Below, in pieces: positions 26,108-34,210 of a DNA stretch of 51,071 nucleotides (positions are counted from its first letter, which is position 1; every line of letters starts with the position of its first letter). A program made the translations under genes and the position numbers. The stretch comes from Candidatus Hebobacterum abditum (lineage in GTDB: Bacteria; Armatimonadota; Hebobacteria; Hebobacterales; Hebobacteraceae): positions 1 to 51,071 of the forward strand of contig JALGXW010000041.1 in assembly GCA_029821875.1 (NCBI GenBank). The letters are read 5' to 3'. The notes below the pieces were generated by a model. The model made no database searches, was not told where the DNA came from, and saw only the letters and a list, made by a program, of their open reading frames with translations.

Positions 26108-26146
26108 GGTCAGGCCGAATGCCCTCGCCACATACACGGCCATCTG
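26108..26146 (-). pseudogene. Short SLH remnant (QMAVYVARAFGLT)
   Basis: Thirteen codons on the minus strand translate exactly to the last part of an SLH domain. The homology stops at the boundary with the inverted-repeat element at 26150, suggesting that element interrupts it. Confidence 0.6.
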
Positions 26147-26149
26147 GAG

Positions 26150-26268
26150 CCAAGACCCTTCGCTCCGCTCAGGGTGAGAGGAATGACACCGCGACAGCAA
26201 CGGCCATCGGTCATTCTGAGCGACTTGTTCTCCGAAGCTCCAGCGAAGGGGGAAGCGAAGAATCTTGG
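26150..26268 (+). repeat. MITE-like inverted-repeat element
   Basis: Terminal inverted repeats CCAAGA..CTTCGCT at 26150-26164 and AGCGAAG-AATCTTGG at 26254-26268 enclose about 90 bases. The element shares its CTTCGCT..GCTCAGGGTGA core with repeats at 36511 and 48303. It carries no transposase. Its left edge lies directly at the end of the SLH remnant. Confidence 0.6.
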
Positions 26269-26294
26269 GTGGTGTTGGGGCTTCGGGAGTTTAC

Positions 26295-26318
26295 GGGGCA
26301 GGAGACGCGCTCCTGCCC
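26295..26318. terminator. GGGCAGGAG hairpin, copy 1
   Basis: A 9-base perfect stem, GGGCAGGAG at 26296-26304 and CTCCTGCCC at 26310-26318, with a 5-base loop. It lies 7 bases beyond the stop codon of the carboxypeptidase gene (26326, minus strand). It is one of six copies of a stop-codon-proximal hairpin family. Confidence 0.65.
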
Positions 26319-26325
26319 TACGGAA

Positions 26326-27510
26326 CTACGGCCGCGCTTTCGGTTTCCGGCGGCGCGTCAGCCACACGGCGGCGGCGTTGGCGAGGCGGCGGCCGATCTC
26401 GCGGTAGTCGTCCCGGTCGCTCCAGAGGCCATCGCCGATGGGCTGATAGGCGGTCTCGATGGTGACGCCGAGCGTCTTGTTGAGGCCGTCCCAGGCCCAG
26501 GAGCTGAGGTTGTGGCGCCAGTTCCACCGGATGCCGTACTCCGGCACGACGCCGAGCCGCTCGGGCGGCTGCTCCGGGATCTGCGCGCAGATGCATTCCT
26601 GCAGGCTCTTCGCCGCCTCGCGCTGGGCCTTGGGCGCGTTCTTCCGTGGATGCATCATGTACACCCGCGTCTCGCCCCCGCCGGGGCCGTGCAGGTCGAG
26701 CACCAGTCGTCGTCTTCGGCCCTCGGCGAAGTAGCGCAGGTCCTCTTGAATGGCCCCCACCTCCGGCCGCATCGGCATGTCGGCCCAGGCGCGGTTGAAG
26801 TCAATGGGGAAGCAGTCCTTCCCGTAGTTCCCCTCCACCGCGCCGTCGAGGTCGACGAAGGGAACGGCCCACCACTCGATGCGCCGCAGCCGCCTCGCCG
26901 GTTCCTCCGCGGCCACCGCTCGCAGGATTCCGTCGAGCACCCATGTGCCAGGCACCTCGCCCGAATGCTGACGGGCCACGATGTACACCCCGGGCCGGCC
27001 CGGCCTCTTCTTGTCTGCCGCCGCGTGAACGCGCAGCAGCTCCCGGCCCTTTCCCGTCAGGCCAATCGCCTCCACATCCCAGATGCCCCTGGTCTTCTTA
27101 AGGGTGGCCTTGAGATCATCCGGGCCGTACGGGTAACAGAAGGCCGCCTGGACGCGGCGGCACGGAGCGGGCGTCGTGAAGGTGAGGAAGTGCCCGCCGA
27201 GCGGCCGCTCGTGGACCTGCACCTTCTTCACTCGCCGCCAGTCGCCGGCGTCGAGCCGCACCACCGGCCGCGCGTTCGCCATCGCCTCCGCGCTGCCGGT
27301 GCCGAGGCAGAGATGCGCGTTCATCCAAGCGAAGCGGACCCTGCGGCCGCCGGCGCCGGTGCACTCCAGGTTGAACCACAGGCGCTCGGTCCCGTTGCGC
27401 GGCTCGGACATGAACTCGACGACCCACTCACCGCGCTCTCGGCGAATGTCAAGCACGGCGGCGTTCCCCGACACCGCGGCCGGTCTGGCCTTCAGTTGAG
27501 CCTTGGGCAT
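26326..27510 (-). CDS. M14-type zinc carboxypeptidase
   Basis: The 394-residue protein resembles cytosolic carboxypeptidases: an N-terminal beta-sandwich (about 1-150, with PRNGTERLWFNLECTGAGG) followed by the peptidase domain. Metal and substrate motifs are IVARQHSGEVPGTW (His and Glu of the HxxE pair), GKDCFPIDFNRAW, LVLDLHGPGG (third ligand His) and GVTIETAYQP (catalytic Glu). The family removes C-terminal residues or side-chain-linked amino acids from peptides. There is no signal peptide, so it is cytosolic. No strong ribosome-binding site is visible; the start is the ATG giving MPKAQLKARP. It is the last gene of a leftward block and is followed by a terminator-like hairpin. Confidence 0.82.
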   Translation of the reverse strand: MPKAQLKARPAAVSGNAAVLDIRRERGEWVVEFMSEPRNGTERLWFNLECTGAGGRRVRFAWMNAHLCLGTGSAEAMANARPVVRLDAGDWRRVKKVQVHERPLGGHFLTFTTPAPCRRVQAAFCYPYGPDDLKATLKKTRGIWDVEAIGLTGKGRELLRVHAAADKKRPGRPGVYIVARQHSGEVPGTWVLDGILRAVAAEEPARRLRRIEWWAVPFVDLDGAVEGNYGKDCFPIDFNRAWADMPMRPEVGAIQEDLRYFAEGRRRRLVLDLHGPGGGETRVYMMHPRKNAPKAQREAAKSLQECICAQIPEQPPERLGVVPEYGIRWNWRHNLSSWAWDGLNKTLGVTIETAYQPIGDGLWSDRDDYREIGRRLANAAAVWLTRRRKPKARP

Positions 27511-27667
27511 GGCTCGCCCCTCTCCTCAACTCATCCTACACGGTGCGCCTATCCTAGGCCGATCCAAGCTGAGCGTCAACTCATGCGGGCCGGCCATCTA
27601 TCGGCGAGGGGAACGAAGCCGCTCGGCCTCGAAGAGAAGGCAGCGAACGCATTCGATCGGGTGAGGT

Positions 27668-28891
27668 ATGATGGCACAGGTACTGGTGGCAGGCGGAGGC
27701 CCGGCGGGACTGGCGGCGGCGGTGGCGGCCGCTCGGCGCGGGCTGGCGACGGTGCTCATCGAGCGCTATGGCTTCCTGGGAGGCATGGCGACCGCGGGGC
27801 TCGTGAACCCATTCATGTTGTGGGACCCGAGCCAGGGGCAGCTCGTCGGCGGCATCTTCCAGGAGACGCTCGACCGGCTGAAATCCAAGGGCGGGTTCTC
27901 CGCTGAGCGACAGCGCAATGCCTTCGACCCAGAGGCCTTCAAGTCCGTCGCCGACGAGATGTGCCTGGAGGCCGGCGCGCAGGTGCGGCTCCACACGCTC
28001 TTCACCGAGGCCGAGGTGGAGGACGGCCGCATCGCGAGCACCACCACGGAGAGCAAGTCCGGCCGCGAGACGTGCTCGGCCGCCGTGTACATAGATTGCA
28101 CGGGCGACGCCGACCTCGCCCACCGGGCCGGCGTTCCGTGCGATATCGGGCGAGAGGAGGATGGGCTGACCCAGCCCATGACCCTCAACTTCCGCATGGC
28201 CAACGTCGATGTCGAGGGGATGCCGCCGCGGAAGGAGATCAACCGCCTCTACGATGCGGCGAAGGCCGACAGGCGGGTGACCTGCCCGCGGGAGAACGTG
28301 CTTCTCTTCTACGCCATCCAGCCCGATGTGGTCCACTTCAACACCACCCGTGTCACCGGCAGGAGCGGCGTCGACGCGGAGGACCTCACGGCCGCCGAAC
28401 TGGAGGCCCGCCGCCAGACGCAGGAACTCGTCCGCTTCCTCCTCGACGACGTGCCCGGGTTCGAGCAGAGCTACCTCCAGCAGACGGCCGCGCAGATCGG
28501 GGTGCGAGAGAGCCGGCGCATCCGCGGCGAGTACGCGCTCACCGCCGAGGATGTGCTGAGCGCGAGGAAGTTCCCCGACGGCATCGCCCGGAGCTCCTAT
28601 CCCATAGACATCCACAGCCCCAGCGGCTCGGGCACCGACATCCGCGCGGTGCCCGAGGGCGACCACTACGAGATCCCCTATCGCTGCCTCGTCCCCGTCG
28701 GGGTGGACAACCTGCTGGTCGCCGGCCGCAGTGTGTCCTCCACCCATGAAGCACAGGCCTCCCTGCGGGTGATGCCGCAGTGCTTCGCCATGGGGGAGGC
28801 GGCCGGCGTCGCGGCCGCGCTGTCTATCCAGCGGTCCGTCCCACCCCGGGAGGTAGACGGCGAGGAGCTGCGGAAGGCGGTTGGCCTCTAG
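27668..28891 (+). CDS. FAD-dependent oxidoreductase
   Basis: The 407-residue protein begins with the FAD-binding Rossmann motif VLVAGGGPAGLAAAVAAARR and the following IERYGFLGGMATAGLVNPF. Later motifs are AAVYIDCTGDADLAHRAGVP and the C-terminal FAD signature VPVGVDNLLVAGRSVSSTHE with FAMGEAAGVAAAL. It belongs to the FAD_oxidored (pfam12831) type, whose members oxidise or isomerise sugars and related compounds; the substrate is unknown. There is no signal peptide. ATG at 27668 is followed by a second ATG; GAGG lies immediately upstream. It is divergent from the carboxypeptidase gene. Confidence 0.85.
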   Translation: MMAQVLVAGGGPAGLAAAVAAARRGLATVLIERYGFLGGMATAGLVNPFMLWDPSQGQLVGGIFQETLDRLKSKGGFSAERQRNAFDPEAFKSVADEMCLEAGAQVRLHTLFTEAEVEDGRIASTTTESKSGRETCSAAVYIDCTGDADLAHRAGVPCDIGREEDGLTQPMTLNFRMANVDVEGMPPRKEINRLYDAAKADRRVTCPRENVLLFYAIQPDVVHFNTTRVTGRSGVDAEDLTAAELEARRQTQELVRFLLDDVPGFEQSYLQQTAAQIGVRESRRIRGEYALTAEDVLSARKFPDGIARSSYPIDIHSPSGSGTDIRAVPEGDHYEIPYRCLVPVGVDNLLVAGRSVSSTHEAQASLRVMPQCFAMGEAAGVAAALSIQRSVPPREVDGEELRKAVGL

Positions 28892-28913
28892 CACGACCCC
28901 CGGCCGCAGATGA

Positions 28914-29519
28914 TCACATGTAGTGCTCGTGGCGGCTGAGCAAGACGCCGAACATGAAGGCGTCCACAGCGAACAGGGGCAGCGCTCCGAGCGGCAGGCT
29001 CCCCGTGAGCAGCATGAAACCGCCATATATCGTCGAGGAGCCTACCCCGAGAAGCATGAGGATATAGATCCAGAAGTTGTACGTGAGCAGTCCCCACAGC
29101 ACGATGCCGGAGATGATGACGCCCAACAGGTTGCCCTGCAGCAGCGCAAAGAGCGCTTTCAACACGATCAGACCCAGCAGCACCGCGAACCAGCGGTCGG
29201 TCTTCCACTGGTCCTGCACGAACTCCCATAGAGTCACATCTCCGCGCCGCGGCTGCGCGCTGGAAGGCTGTGTGTTCTCGCCGGTCGGTTGGGAGCGTGT
29301 AGGCGGCGATGAGGGCGCCCTCGATGGCGGCGGAGGTGTGCGTCGTCCGGACGGCCCCGCCGGCCCTCCTCCCAATGACCGCAGGCCGCCCTCCGCTCCG
29401 GCCTCCCGCGTCGCCTGCGCCTGCCCGCAGTGAGCGCAGGTCTCGGCCTGCTGCGGAATCTCCCGGCCGCAGGCGCGGCAGGGCTTGAGCGGTTGAGTCG
29501 GTGGCTGCTGGCCAGTCAT
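28914..29519 (-). CDS. Zinc-ribbon membrane protein with four helices
   Basis: I use the ATG at 29519 because GGAGG lies six bases upstream; an earlier frame start has none. The 201-residue protein begins with a zinc ribbon: PCRACGREIPQQAETCAHCG. A Pro/Ser-rich linker (about 35-95) follows, then four membrane helices: FAVLLGLIVLKALFALLQ, LGVIISGIVLWGLLTYNF, IYILMLLGVGSSTIYGGFML and LGALPLFAVDAFMFGVLL. Zinc-ribbon membrane proteins of this architecture are common in bacteria but mostly uncharacterised. A short overlapping frame on the other codon phase (28888-29559) is a shadow. Confidence 0.75.
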   Translation of the reverse strand: MTGQQPPTQPLKPCRACGREIPQQAETCAHCGQAQATREAGAEGGLRSLGGGPAGPSGRRTPPPPSRAPSSPPTRSQPTGENTQPSSAQPRRGDVTLWEFVQDQWKTDRWFAVLLGLIVLKALFALLQGNLLGVIISGIVLWGLLTYNFWIYILMLLGVGSSTIYGGFMLLTGSLPLGALPLFAVDAFMFGVLLSRHEHYM

Positions 29520-29606
29520 TGCGTTCCTCCCCCCGGCCCGCACCGATGCCAGGCCGCACGCCATTCTAGCACGAGGCCGAGTGCGAGCGCCAAGCCGGCA
29601 GCGCGT

Positions 29607-30638
29607 TCAGCCTCCCCGCGAACCTCCCCTGCCTCGCGGGGGGCGGCCGAGCGGCCGCTCCGGCAGAAGCTCGGCCTCGGGAGGGATCTCGATGTGGAAG
29701 ACGTCTTCGGCGATGGGGGTATTGAACTCGCTGCTGACGATCTCGGCGCGGCGCTCTATCAAGTTCGACTGGCCGGAGGTGGCGGGCTGCTCGCATCGGC
29801 GATTCGTCACAACCGATGGAAGCCACAGGCCCTCGGTCGGATGCAGCCATTCCTCCACCTGCCACACCTCGCTATAGGCTCCCCAACCTGCCTCAGCGCG
29901 GTAAATGTTATGGCGCTCGTACTTCGCCGCCGCATGCCCTCTGCTGGGGGCCACCCACAGCGACACATAGGTCGTCATCTCGGGATCCTGGTGCTTTGGC
30001 AGGAGGACGAGCCGTGTGCAGGCCAGCCCCCCGATTTGCTCCTCGCCGATCAGCCTCGGCAGCCACACCCGCCGCCCCGCCAGCCGCGAGCCGTGCGGCT
30101 CGATGCCCCAGGCGGCCGCGTTCAGCGGCCAGCGCATCAGCATATCGCCGATCCCACAGCCGGTCTCGTAGGCGGCGCGCTCCAGGTCTGCCGACTCGGA
30201 AATGCGGGCCGACACGTCTCCGGAGGCGTCCTTCGCGACCGTGGTGAGCCGGTCGCCGTCGAAGACAATAGTGTCGCGCCACATGCGCCCGCGGGGGGTG
30301 GTCTCGCGTTTCTCGATTCGCACCCGCCTCCCGTCGAACCACATCTCCTCCCGTTGCTCACCCTTCCAGGGCGGATGGGCCAGACTGCGATGTGTCGTGC
30401 GGGTGATCACGACCAGGTGGCCGGAGCGCACGTCCGCGCCGTTCCCATCCATGTGCTCGAAGAGCGCGTCGAGTTCGGCGCGATCCAGTTCCCCAGGGGT
30501 GGGTAGGGCGGGGTCGGTCGCTGAGAGGTCCGCAGCAATGGCGGCCCCCCCGCTGTCGCACCCGATCAGTGCGAGGGAAGTTGCGCCCAGTGTGATGAGC
30601 AGCAGTGAGGCGAGGACCTTCCTGTTGAGAACAGGCAT
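29607..30638 (-). CDS. Lipoprotein with LolA-like fold
   Basis: From the ATG at 30638 (GGAAGGAG seven bases upstream) the protein has 343 residues. A lipoprotein signal, SLLLITLGATSLALIGC, is followed by a mature domain with alternating beta-strands: LVVITRTTHRSLAHPPWKGE, EMWFDGRRVRIEKRETTPRG and TIVFDGDRLTTVAKDASGD. This resembles the half-barrel of LolA/LppX-type proteins, which bind lipid acyl chains or lipoproteins in the periplasm. The central part has GGLACTRLVLLPKHQDPEMT and ISLWVAPSRG, the second half of such a fold. It ends in a Pro/Arg-rich tail. The family call is tentative. Confidence 0.7.
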   Translation of the reverse strand: MPVLNRKVLASLLLITLGATSLALIGCDSGGAAIAADLSATDPALPTPGELDRAELDALFEHMDGNGADVRSGHLVVITRTTHRSLAHPPWKGEQREEMWFDGRRVRIEKRETTPRGRMWRDTIVFDGDRLTTVAKDASGDVSARISESADLERAAYETGCGIGDMLMRWPLNAAAWGIEPHGSRLAGRRVWLPRLIGEEQIGGLACTRLVLLPKHQDPEMTTYVSLWVAPSRGHAAAKYERHNIYRAEAGWGAYSEVWQVEEWLHPTEGLWLPSVVTNRRCEQPATSGQSNLIERRAEIVSSEFNTPIAEDVFHIEIPPEAELLPERPLGRPPRGRGGSRGG

Positions 30639-30792
30639 CAGATGGCTCCTTCCAGCCGGCACCGCAGGCCAGGCGGAGAGTATCGCTCACCTATTACACG
30701 CCTGCAAGGGCCGAAACGTCGCTGCCGAACTCGTACCGGGGAGCGTCGGCCGAGCCGAGATGGCCGAGCCCAGAGCGGATAGTCCGGCCGCC

Positions 30793-31938
30793 TCACCGCA
30801 GCCAGCGGTCGAACCAGTCGAAGGCCTCCGCCTGCATCGCTAGGTCGAACTTGTGCGGGCCGGGATGGAAGTTACAGACATAGCGGTCACCCGCGCTCGC
30901 CTTCTCGTAGGCTTCCCGCAGGATGTCGTCGGCCCGCCTCATCTCCGGCAGCGTGAACAGGCTGTCCTTCTCATCGTTCAGCACCATCGTCGCGGCCGGC
31001 ACCCGCAGCCCCAGGATCTCCGGCCAGTCGAGGTACTTAGGAAGCAGGGGCACGTACATCATCCAGGTGTGGGTCCAGCTCTTCTGCAGCACGCAGTCCC
31101 GCCACGTCGTCATCAGCCCGACGCAGACCGCGCACTTCACCCGCTCGTCCAGGCCGCCCAGGAACACCGTGCGCATGCCGCCGCCCGATAGCCCGGCGCA
31201 GCCCACCCGCTCGGCGTCCACCTCCTCCCTCGCGCAGAGCACGTCGAGCGCCCTCTGGTCCTCCGCCAGGTAGATGCCCGGCCAGGTGGTGCCGGCGCAG
31301 AAGAGGCTTTTGGCCATCACATGTTCGTGCTGGCCAGCCCACGCGTTGTAGGCGTTGACCTCGTCCTCGGGCTCCTCCTCGCTCACGTCGGCCGCGTCGT
31401 TCCATCGAATCTCCGTCGGGACGTCCGCGATCATCACCCGCCGCGAGCCGAAGGTGAAGGTGTCGTGGCAGAGCACCGCGTAGCCGCGCTTGGCGATCTC
31501 GTTCGCCCAGGCCTTGCCGCTGTAGTAGTCCTCACGATGCCGCACCATCATCGGATGGACCGGACCGCCGGCCTCCGCGATCTTCCGCCAGCCGAAGTAC
31601 TTCACCCCGCCGTGATCGTGGAGGGCGACGATCCCCGGCAGCGGCCCCCGCGCCCCCTCAGGCTTCAGGAACACCGCCTCCGTCGGCGGGCCGTAGGGCA
31701 GCCGCCACCCCAGGCGCTCCACTTCCACCCCATCTACGATGGCGCGGCCGAGCGTCTTCGCTTCAGGCGTCCCGCCGGTGTCCGGCTGCGCAAGCAGCTC
31801 CAGCGTCTTCGCCTTCGCCTCCGCCCGCCAGGCCTCCACATCGCGGAAGCGCTCGTTCCGAAACGACAGCTCGGCCGGACGCTCGCCCACGATCTCCGCG
31901 GCGAATGCCCCGTAGGCGCCGATCAAGTTCTGGTCCAT
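30793..31938 (-). CDS. Alpha/beta-hydrolase, acetyl-xylan-esterase-like
   Basis: The 381-residue protein starts at ATG 31938 (GGAGGGGGAGG just upstream). The hydrolase core has LPGIVALHDHGGVKYFGWR near the N terminus, the nucleophile elbow GCAGLSGGGMRTVFLGG (Ser of GLSGG), and FHPGPHKFDLAMQAEAF with the likely catalytic His. Acidic residue candidates lie in the FVLNDEKDSLFTLPEM segment (as in DEKD). The family removes acyl or other ester groups from polysaccharides and related compounds. There is no signal peptide, so it is probably cytosolic, acting on imported sugars. It may be transcribed with the preceding C39-like gene (43 bases upstream). Confidence 0.78.
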   Translation of the reverse strand: MDQNLIGAYGAFAAEIVGERPAELSFRNERFRDVEAWRAEAKAKTLELLAQPDTGGTPEAKTLGRAIVDGVEVERLGWRLPYGPPTEAVFLKPEGARGPLPGIVALHDHGGVKYFGWRKIAEAGGPVHPMMVRHREDYYSGKAWANEIAKRGYAVLCHDTFTFGSRRVMIADVPTEIRWNDAADVSEEEPEDEVNAYNAWAGQHEHVMAKSLFCAGTTWPGIYLAEDQRALDVLCAREEVDAERVGCAGLSGGGMRTVFLGGLDERVKCAVCVGLMTTWRDCVLQKSWTHTWMMYVPLLPKYLDWPEILGLRVPAATMVLNDEKDSLFTLPEMRRADDILREAYEKASAGDRYVCNFHPGPHKFDLAMQAEAFDWFDRWLR

Positions 31939-31981
31939 CTGCCTCCCCCTCCGAAGCAACGTAGCCGCGCGGCTCGCCGCC

Positions 31982-33031
31982 TCACTCCCGCGGCCACTGG
32001 GCCGCCGCCTCGAGAACGGCCGCCATCGCCCGGGCCTCCGCGGCGCGGGCGGCGCGAAGCGCCTCTATCACCTTGCTGCGTGCCTCGGGGTCGTTCACCT
32101 TCCCCTCGGTGTCCGGGAACGGGAACAGCTCGGCCACCACGCCCATATGCTTGGCCGCCTCAGCGTAGGCCTCGGCCGCCCGGCCAAGGGGCGCGGCGAC
32201 GGACTCGTTGCGCCCGGCCAGGCGGAGCAGGAACTCGTGCGCGAACCGCTTCGCCTCCGCCCAGCACTGCGCGTTGTAGCTGTTGCCGAAGGCGTCGGCC
32301 TTTCCCGCTGTCAGGGCCGCGATCCACACGTCGTAGGCCTCCAGGCCGCGGCGGTACTCTGGATTGCCGCTCTGGCAGCTGAGGATCTCAGCCGCGTAGT
32401 AGATGGCGGTCCGGTCGGCCTCCTCCCGCGGCATGTCCGCGGGGGCCGGGAAGGCCAGCACGTACATGCCGCCGGGGACCTCCAGCTTGTCGAAGGCGAT
32501 GGGCGGCTCGGGCTCGCCCGTAAAGGGCTTGAAGGTGGACACGAGATACTTGCCGTCCTCCACGCCGACCGCGATGCCGAACTCGGGCACGTAGGTGCCC
32601 CAGAGCACGCACGGCCGCCCGGCCTCTATCTCGCTTCTTACTAGGTTATAGGCCGCGCGGAAGTCATCCGGCGTTCCGCCGCACGTGCCCCCGAGGAAGG
32701 TGACGCTAGACCTCCCCAGCAGCGCCACGCCGTGGGAGAGCATCCCCCAGTCGAAGGCCGTCGGGCCGGACACGCAGAGGTCTTCGGCCACGTTCATGAT
32801 GAACGCGTACCCGCTGTAGCCGGCCACGTCTACGGCGTCGCACTCAATGTCCAGAGCGTTGAGGCAGCCCGTCGTGGCGGCGACCCAGGTCAGCCACGCC
32901 GGGGCGTACCCCACGTGCATGGGCAGCTTCGCCGAGCCCTCCATGCCTTCGGGCACTTCGGTCGCCTGCGCGCCGGCCGCCGGGAATGCGAGCAGGCAGA
33001 TTGCCAAACCAAGAAGAACTGCACGTTTCAT
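31982..33031 (-). CDS. Secreted C39/BtrH-like protein, paralogue of the 6342 gene
   Basis: The 349-residue protein has a Sec signal (VLLGLAICLLAFPAAGAQA) and the same core as the 6342 gene: GYSGYAFIMNVAEDLCVSG, AFDWGMLSHGVALL and SEIEAGRPCVLWGTYVPEFG, with GVEDGKYLVSTFKPFTGE. The C-terminal half is a helical region (about 240-349) rich in Ala and Glu. The papain-like catalytic triad is not obvious here either. The start has GAGGAGG eight bases upstream. The repeated occurrence in one window suggests a real, functional family of exported proteins. The function is unknown. Confidence 0.7.
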   Translation of the reverse strand: MKRAVLLGLAICLLAFPAAGAQATEVPEGMEGSAKLPMHVGYAPAWLTWVAATTGCLNALDIECDAVDVAGYSGYAFIMNVAEDLCVSGPTAFDWGMLSHGVALLGRSSVTFLGGTCGGTPDDFRAAYNLVRSEIEAGRPCVLWGTYVPEFGIAVGVEDGKYLVSTFKPFTGEPEPPIAFDKLEVPGGMYVLAFPAPADMPREEADRTAIYYAAEILSCQSGNPEYRRGLEAYDVWIAALTAGKADAFGNSYNAQCWAEAKRFAHEFLLRLAGRNESVAAPLGRAAEAYAEAAKHMGVVAELFPFPDTEGKVNDPEARSKVIEALRAARAAEARAMAAVLEAAAQWPRE

Positions 33032-33146
33032 CGAGCCTACCTCCTCTCGCCAAGCGCCGGATTAGGCGCGGCGCACGATGGGACCTGCCCCGGACGCACA
33101 TGTGGGCCTGGGGCATTGCCTGAGGCGGACAGCCGAGGTGGGAGAG

Positions 33147-34088
33147 TCACTCCTCGTCGGGGGCGCTCAATCCCGTCAGCACTTCCTTCGCCCACTCGAT
33201 GTACTCCGGCCGCTGTTCGAGCTGGTAGGCGCAGAAGATCCGAACTCCCGCCGTCTTCCCGGCGTTGGCGTGATCGACGAACAGCCGCAGCATCCCCTTG
33301 AACTCCTCCTCGGTGAGCCAGTGCCCGCCGCCGCGGCCGCTGCCGCTGTTCAGGTAGAGGCCGGTGAAGAGCGGCTTGTCCGCGTGCTGCCTCTCCGCCT
33401 GTGTCAGGTGCTCTTCCACCCGTGATATGTCGCGGTGGTGCCAGAGGTTGAAGATGACGGCATCGTGATCGAAGTCGTAGGGGCGCTCCACATTGCGGCG
33501 GTGGGGGTAGTGGGGGACGATGAGCTTGAGATCTGGGTTGACCGCCTTCACGGCGGCAATGATCTCGCTCCACTGCTCCATCGTGCGGTGGCCGTCCTCG
33601 ATCTCGTCGTAGAAATCGTTGAGATAGAGGGCGATGATCTCCTTGTGTTCGAGCGAGAGCCGGGCGACCCACTTGGCGTGGCGAAGGGCGATTTCCTGGG
33701 TCCAGCCCCAAGCGGCGCGGTCCACCTTGGGGATCACGTACTTGATGCCCGGGGCCTGCAGGGCCCGATACATGTGGGTCTCTTCCCAGGCCTGGCCGTC
33801 ATAGGGGTCGTCATCGGTCCACACGGTGTTGAAGCCCAGCTCTTTCACGATGGGGGCGATGTCCACCTCCTGCCGGTGCTGCCACAGACAGATCAGGAGC
33901 TCACCCGCGAGCCTGGGTGCTTGCACGTCCATCTCCTTCCCCTCCTCCGACGGCGCCGACGCCGCCGGCTCGCCCGCGCCGCACGACACACTCGACAGCA
34001 CTATCATCGCACCGACGACCACAGCCAGGGTCGCCGCGATGAGCGATGTGTCCGGCGTCCGCGCTCGCCCGTCGCTTCTGCAGCGCAT
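33147..34088 (-). CDS. Lipoprotein with a TIM-barrel hydrolase-like domain
   Basis: From ATG 34088 (GGGGAGG five bases upstream) the protein has 313 residues. A lipoprotein signal, LAVVVGAMIVLSSVSC, precedes an acidic linker and a domain typical of barrel-type hydrolases: ICLWQHRQEVDIAPIVKELG, NTVWTDDDPYDGQAWEETHM, HKEIIALYLNDFYDEIEDG, DAVIFNLWHHRDISRVEEH and KPLFTGLYLNSGSGRGGGH. Acidic residues in DDDPYDG and DFYDEIED are candidates for catalysis, but the family is not identified. It could be a membrane-attached glycosidase-like protein. It is in a run of leftward genes for exported proteins. Confidence 0.65.
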   Translation of the reverse strand: MRCRSDGRARTPDTSLIAATLAVVVGAMIVLSSVSCGAGEPAASAPSEEGKEMDVQAPRLAGELLICLWQHRQEVDIAPIVKELGFNTVWTDDDPYDGQAWEETHMYRALQAPGIKYVIPKVDRAAWGWTQEIALRHAKWVARLSLEHKEIIALYLNDFYDEIEDGHRTMEQWSEIIAAVKAVNPDLKLIVPHYPHRRNVERPYDFDHDAVIFNLWHHRDISRVEEHLTQAERQHADKPLFTGLYLNSGSGRGGGHWLTEEEFKGMLRLFVDHANAGKTAGVRIFCAYQLEQRPEYIEWAKEVLTGLSAPDEE

Positions 34089-34210
34089 GTTGCCCTCCCC
34101 GCTCACTGAGCTGGCCTCACCTTCGGCAGCAGGGGGCGCTCCCCTCTCCGCTGGGGGGCAGCGGCCGACCCCGGGATCGGCCTCGGCCGGACAGGAGGCC
34201 AGCTCCGGCC

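Larger units (their letters stand above)
25880..26325. other. Intergenic region with SLH remnant, MITE-like repeat and hairpin
   Basis: Contains the duplicated upstream segment (to 25998), a 13-codon SLH remnant, a 119-base inverted-repeat element and a terminator-like hairpin. No protein-coding gene is supported. Confidence 0.5.

Noticed and set aside
25927-27906. 659-residue plus-strand frame across the carboxypeptidase and intergenic repeats
   Set aside because: Spans two unrelated regions, no start site; the minus-strand carboxypeptidase motifs are clear.
27581-29026. 481-residue minus-strand frame opposite the FAD oxidoreductase
   Set aside because: No motif and low-complexity sequence; the plus-strand gene carries the FAD-binding signature.
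31321-32382. 353-residue plus-strand frame opposite the esterase and C39-like genes
   Set aside because: Crosses two genes on the other strand and has no ribosome-binding site.
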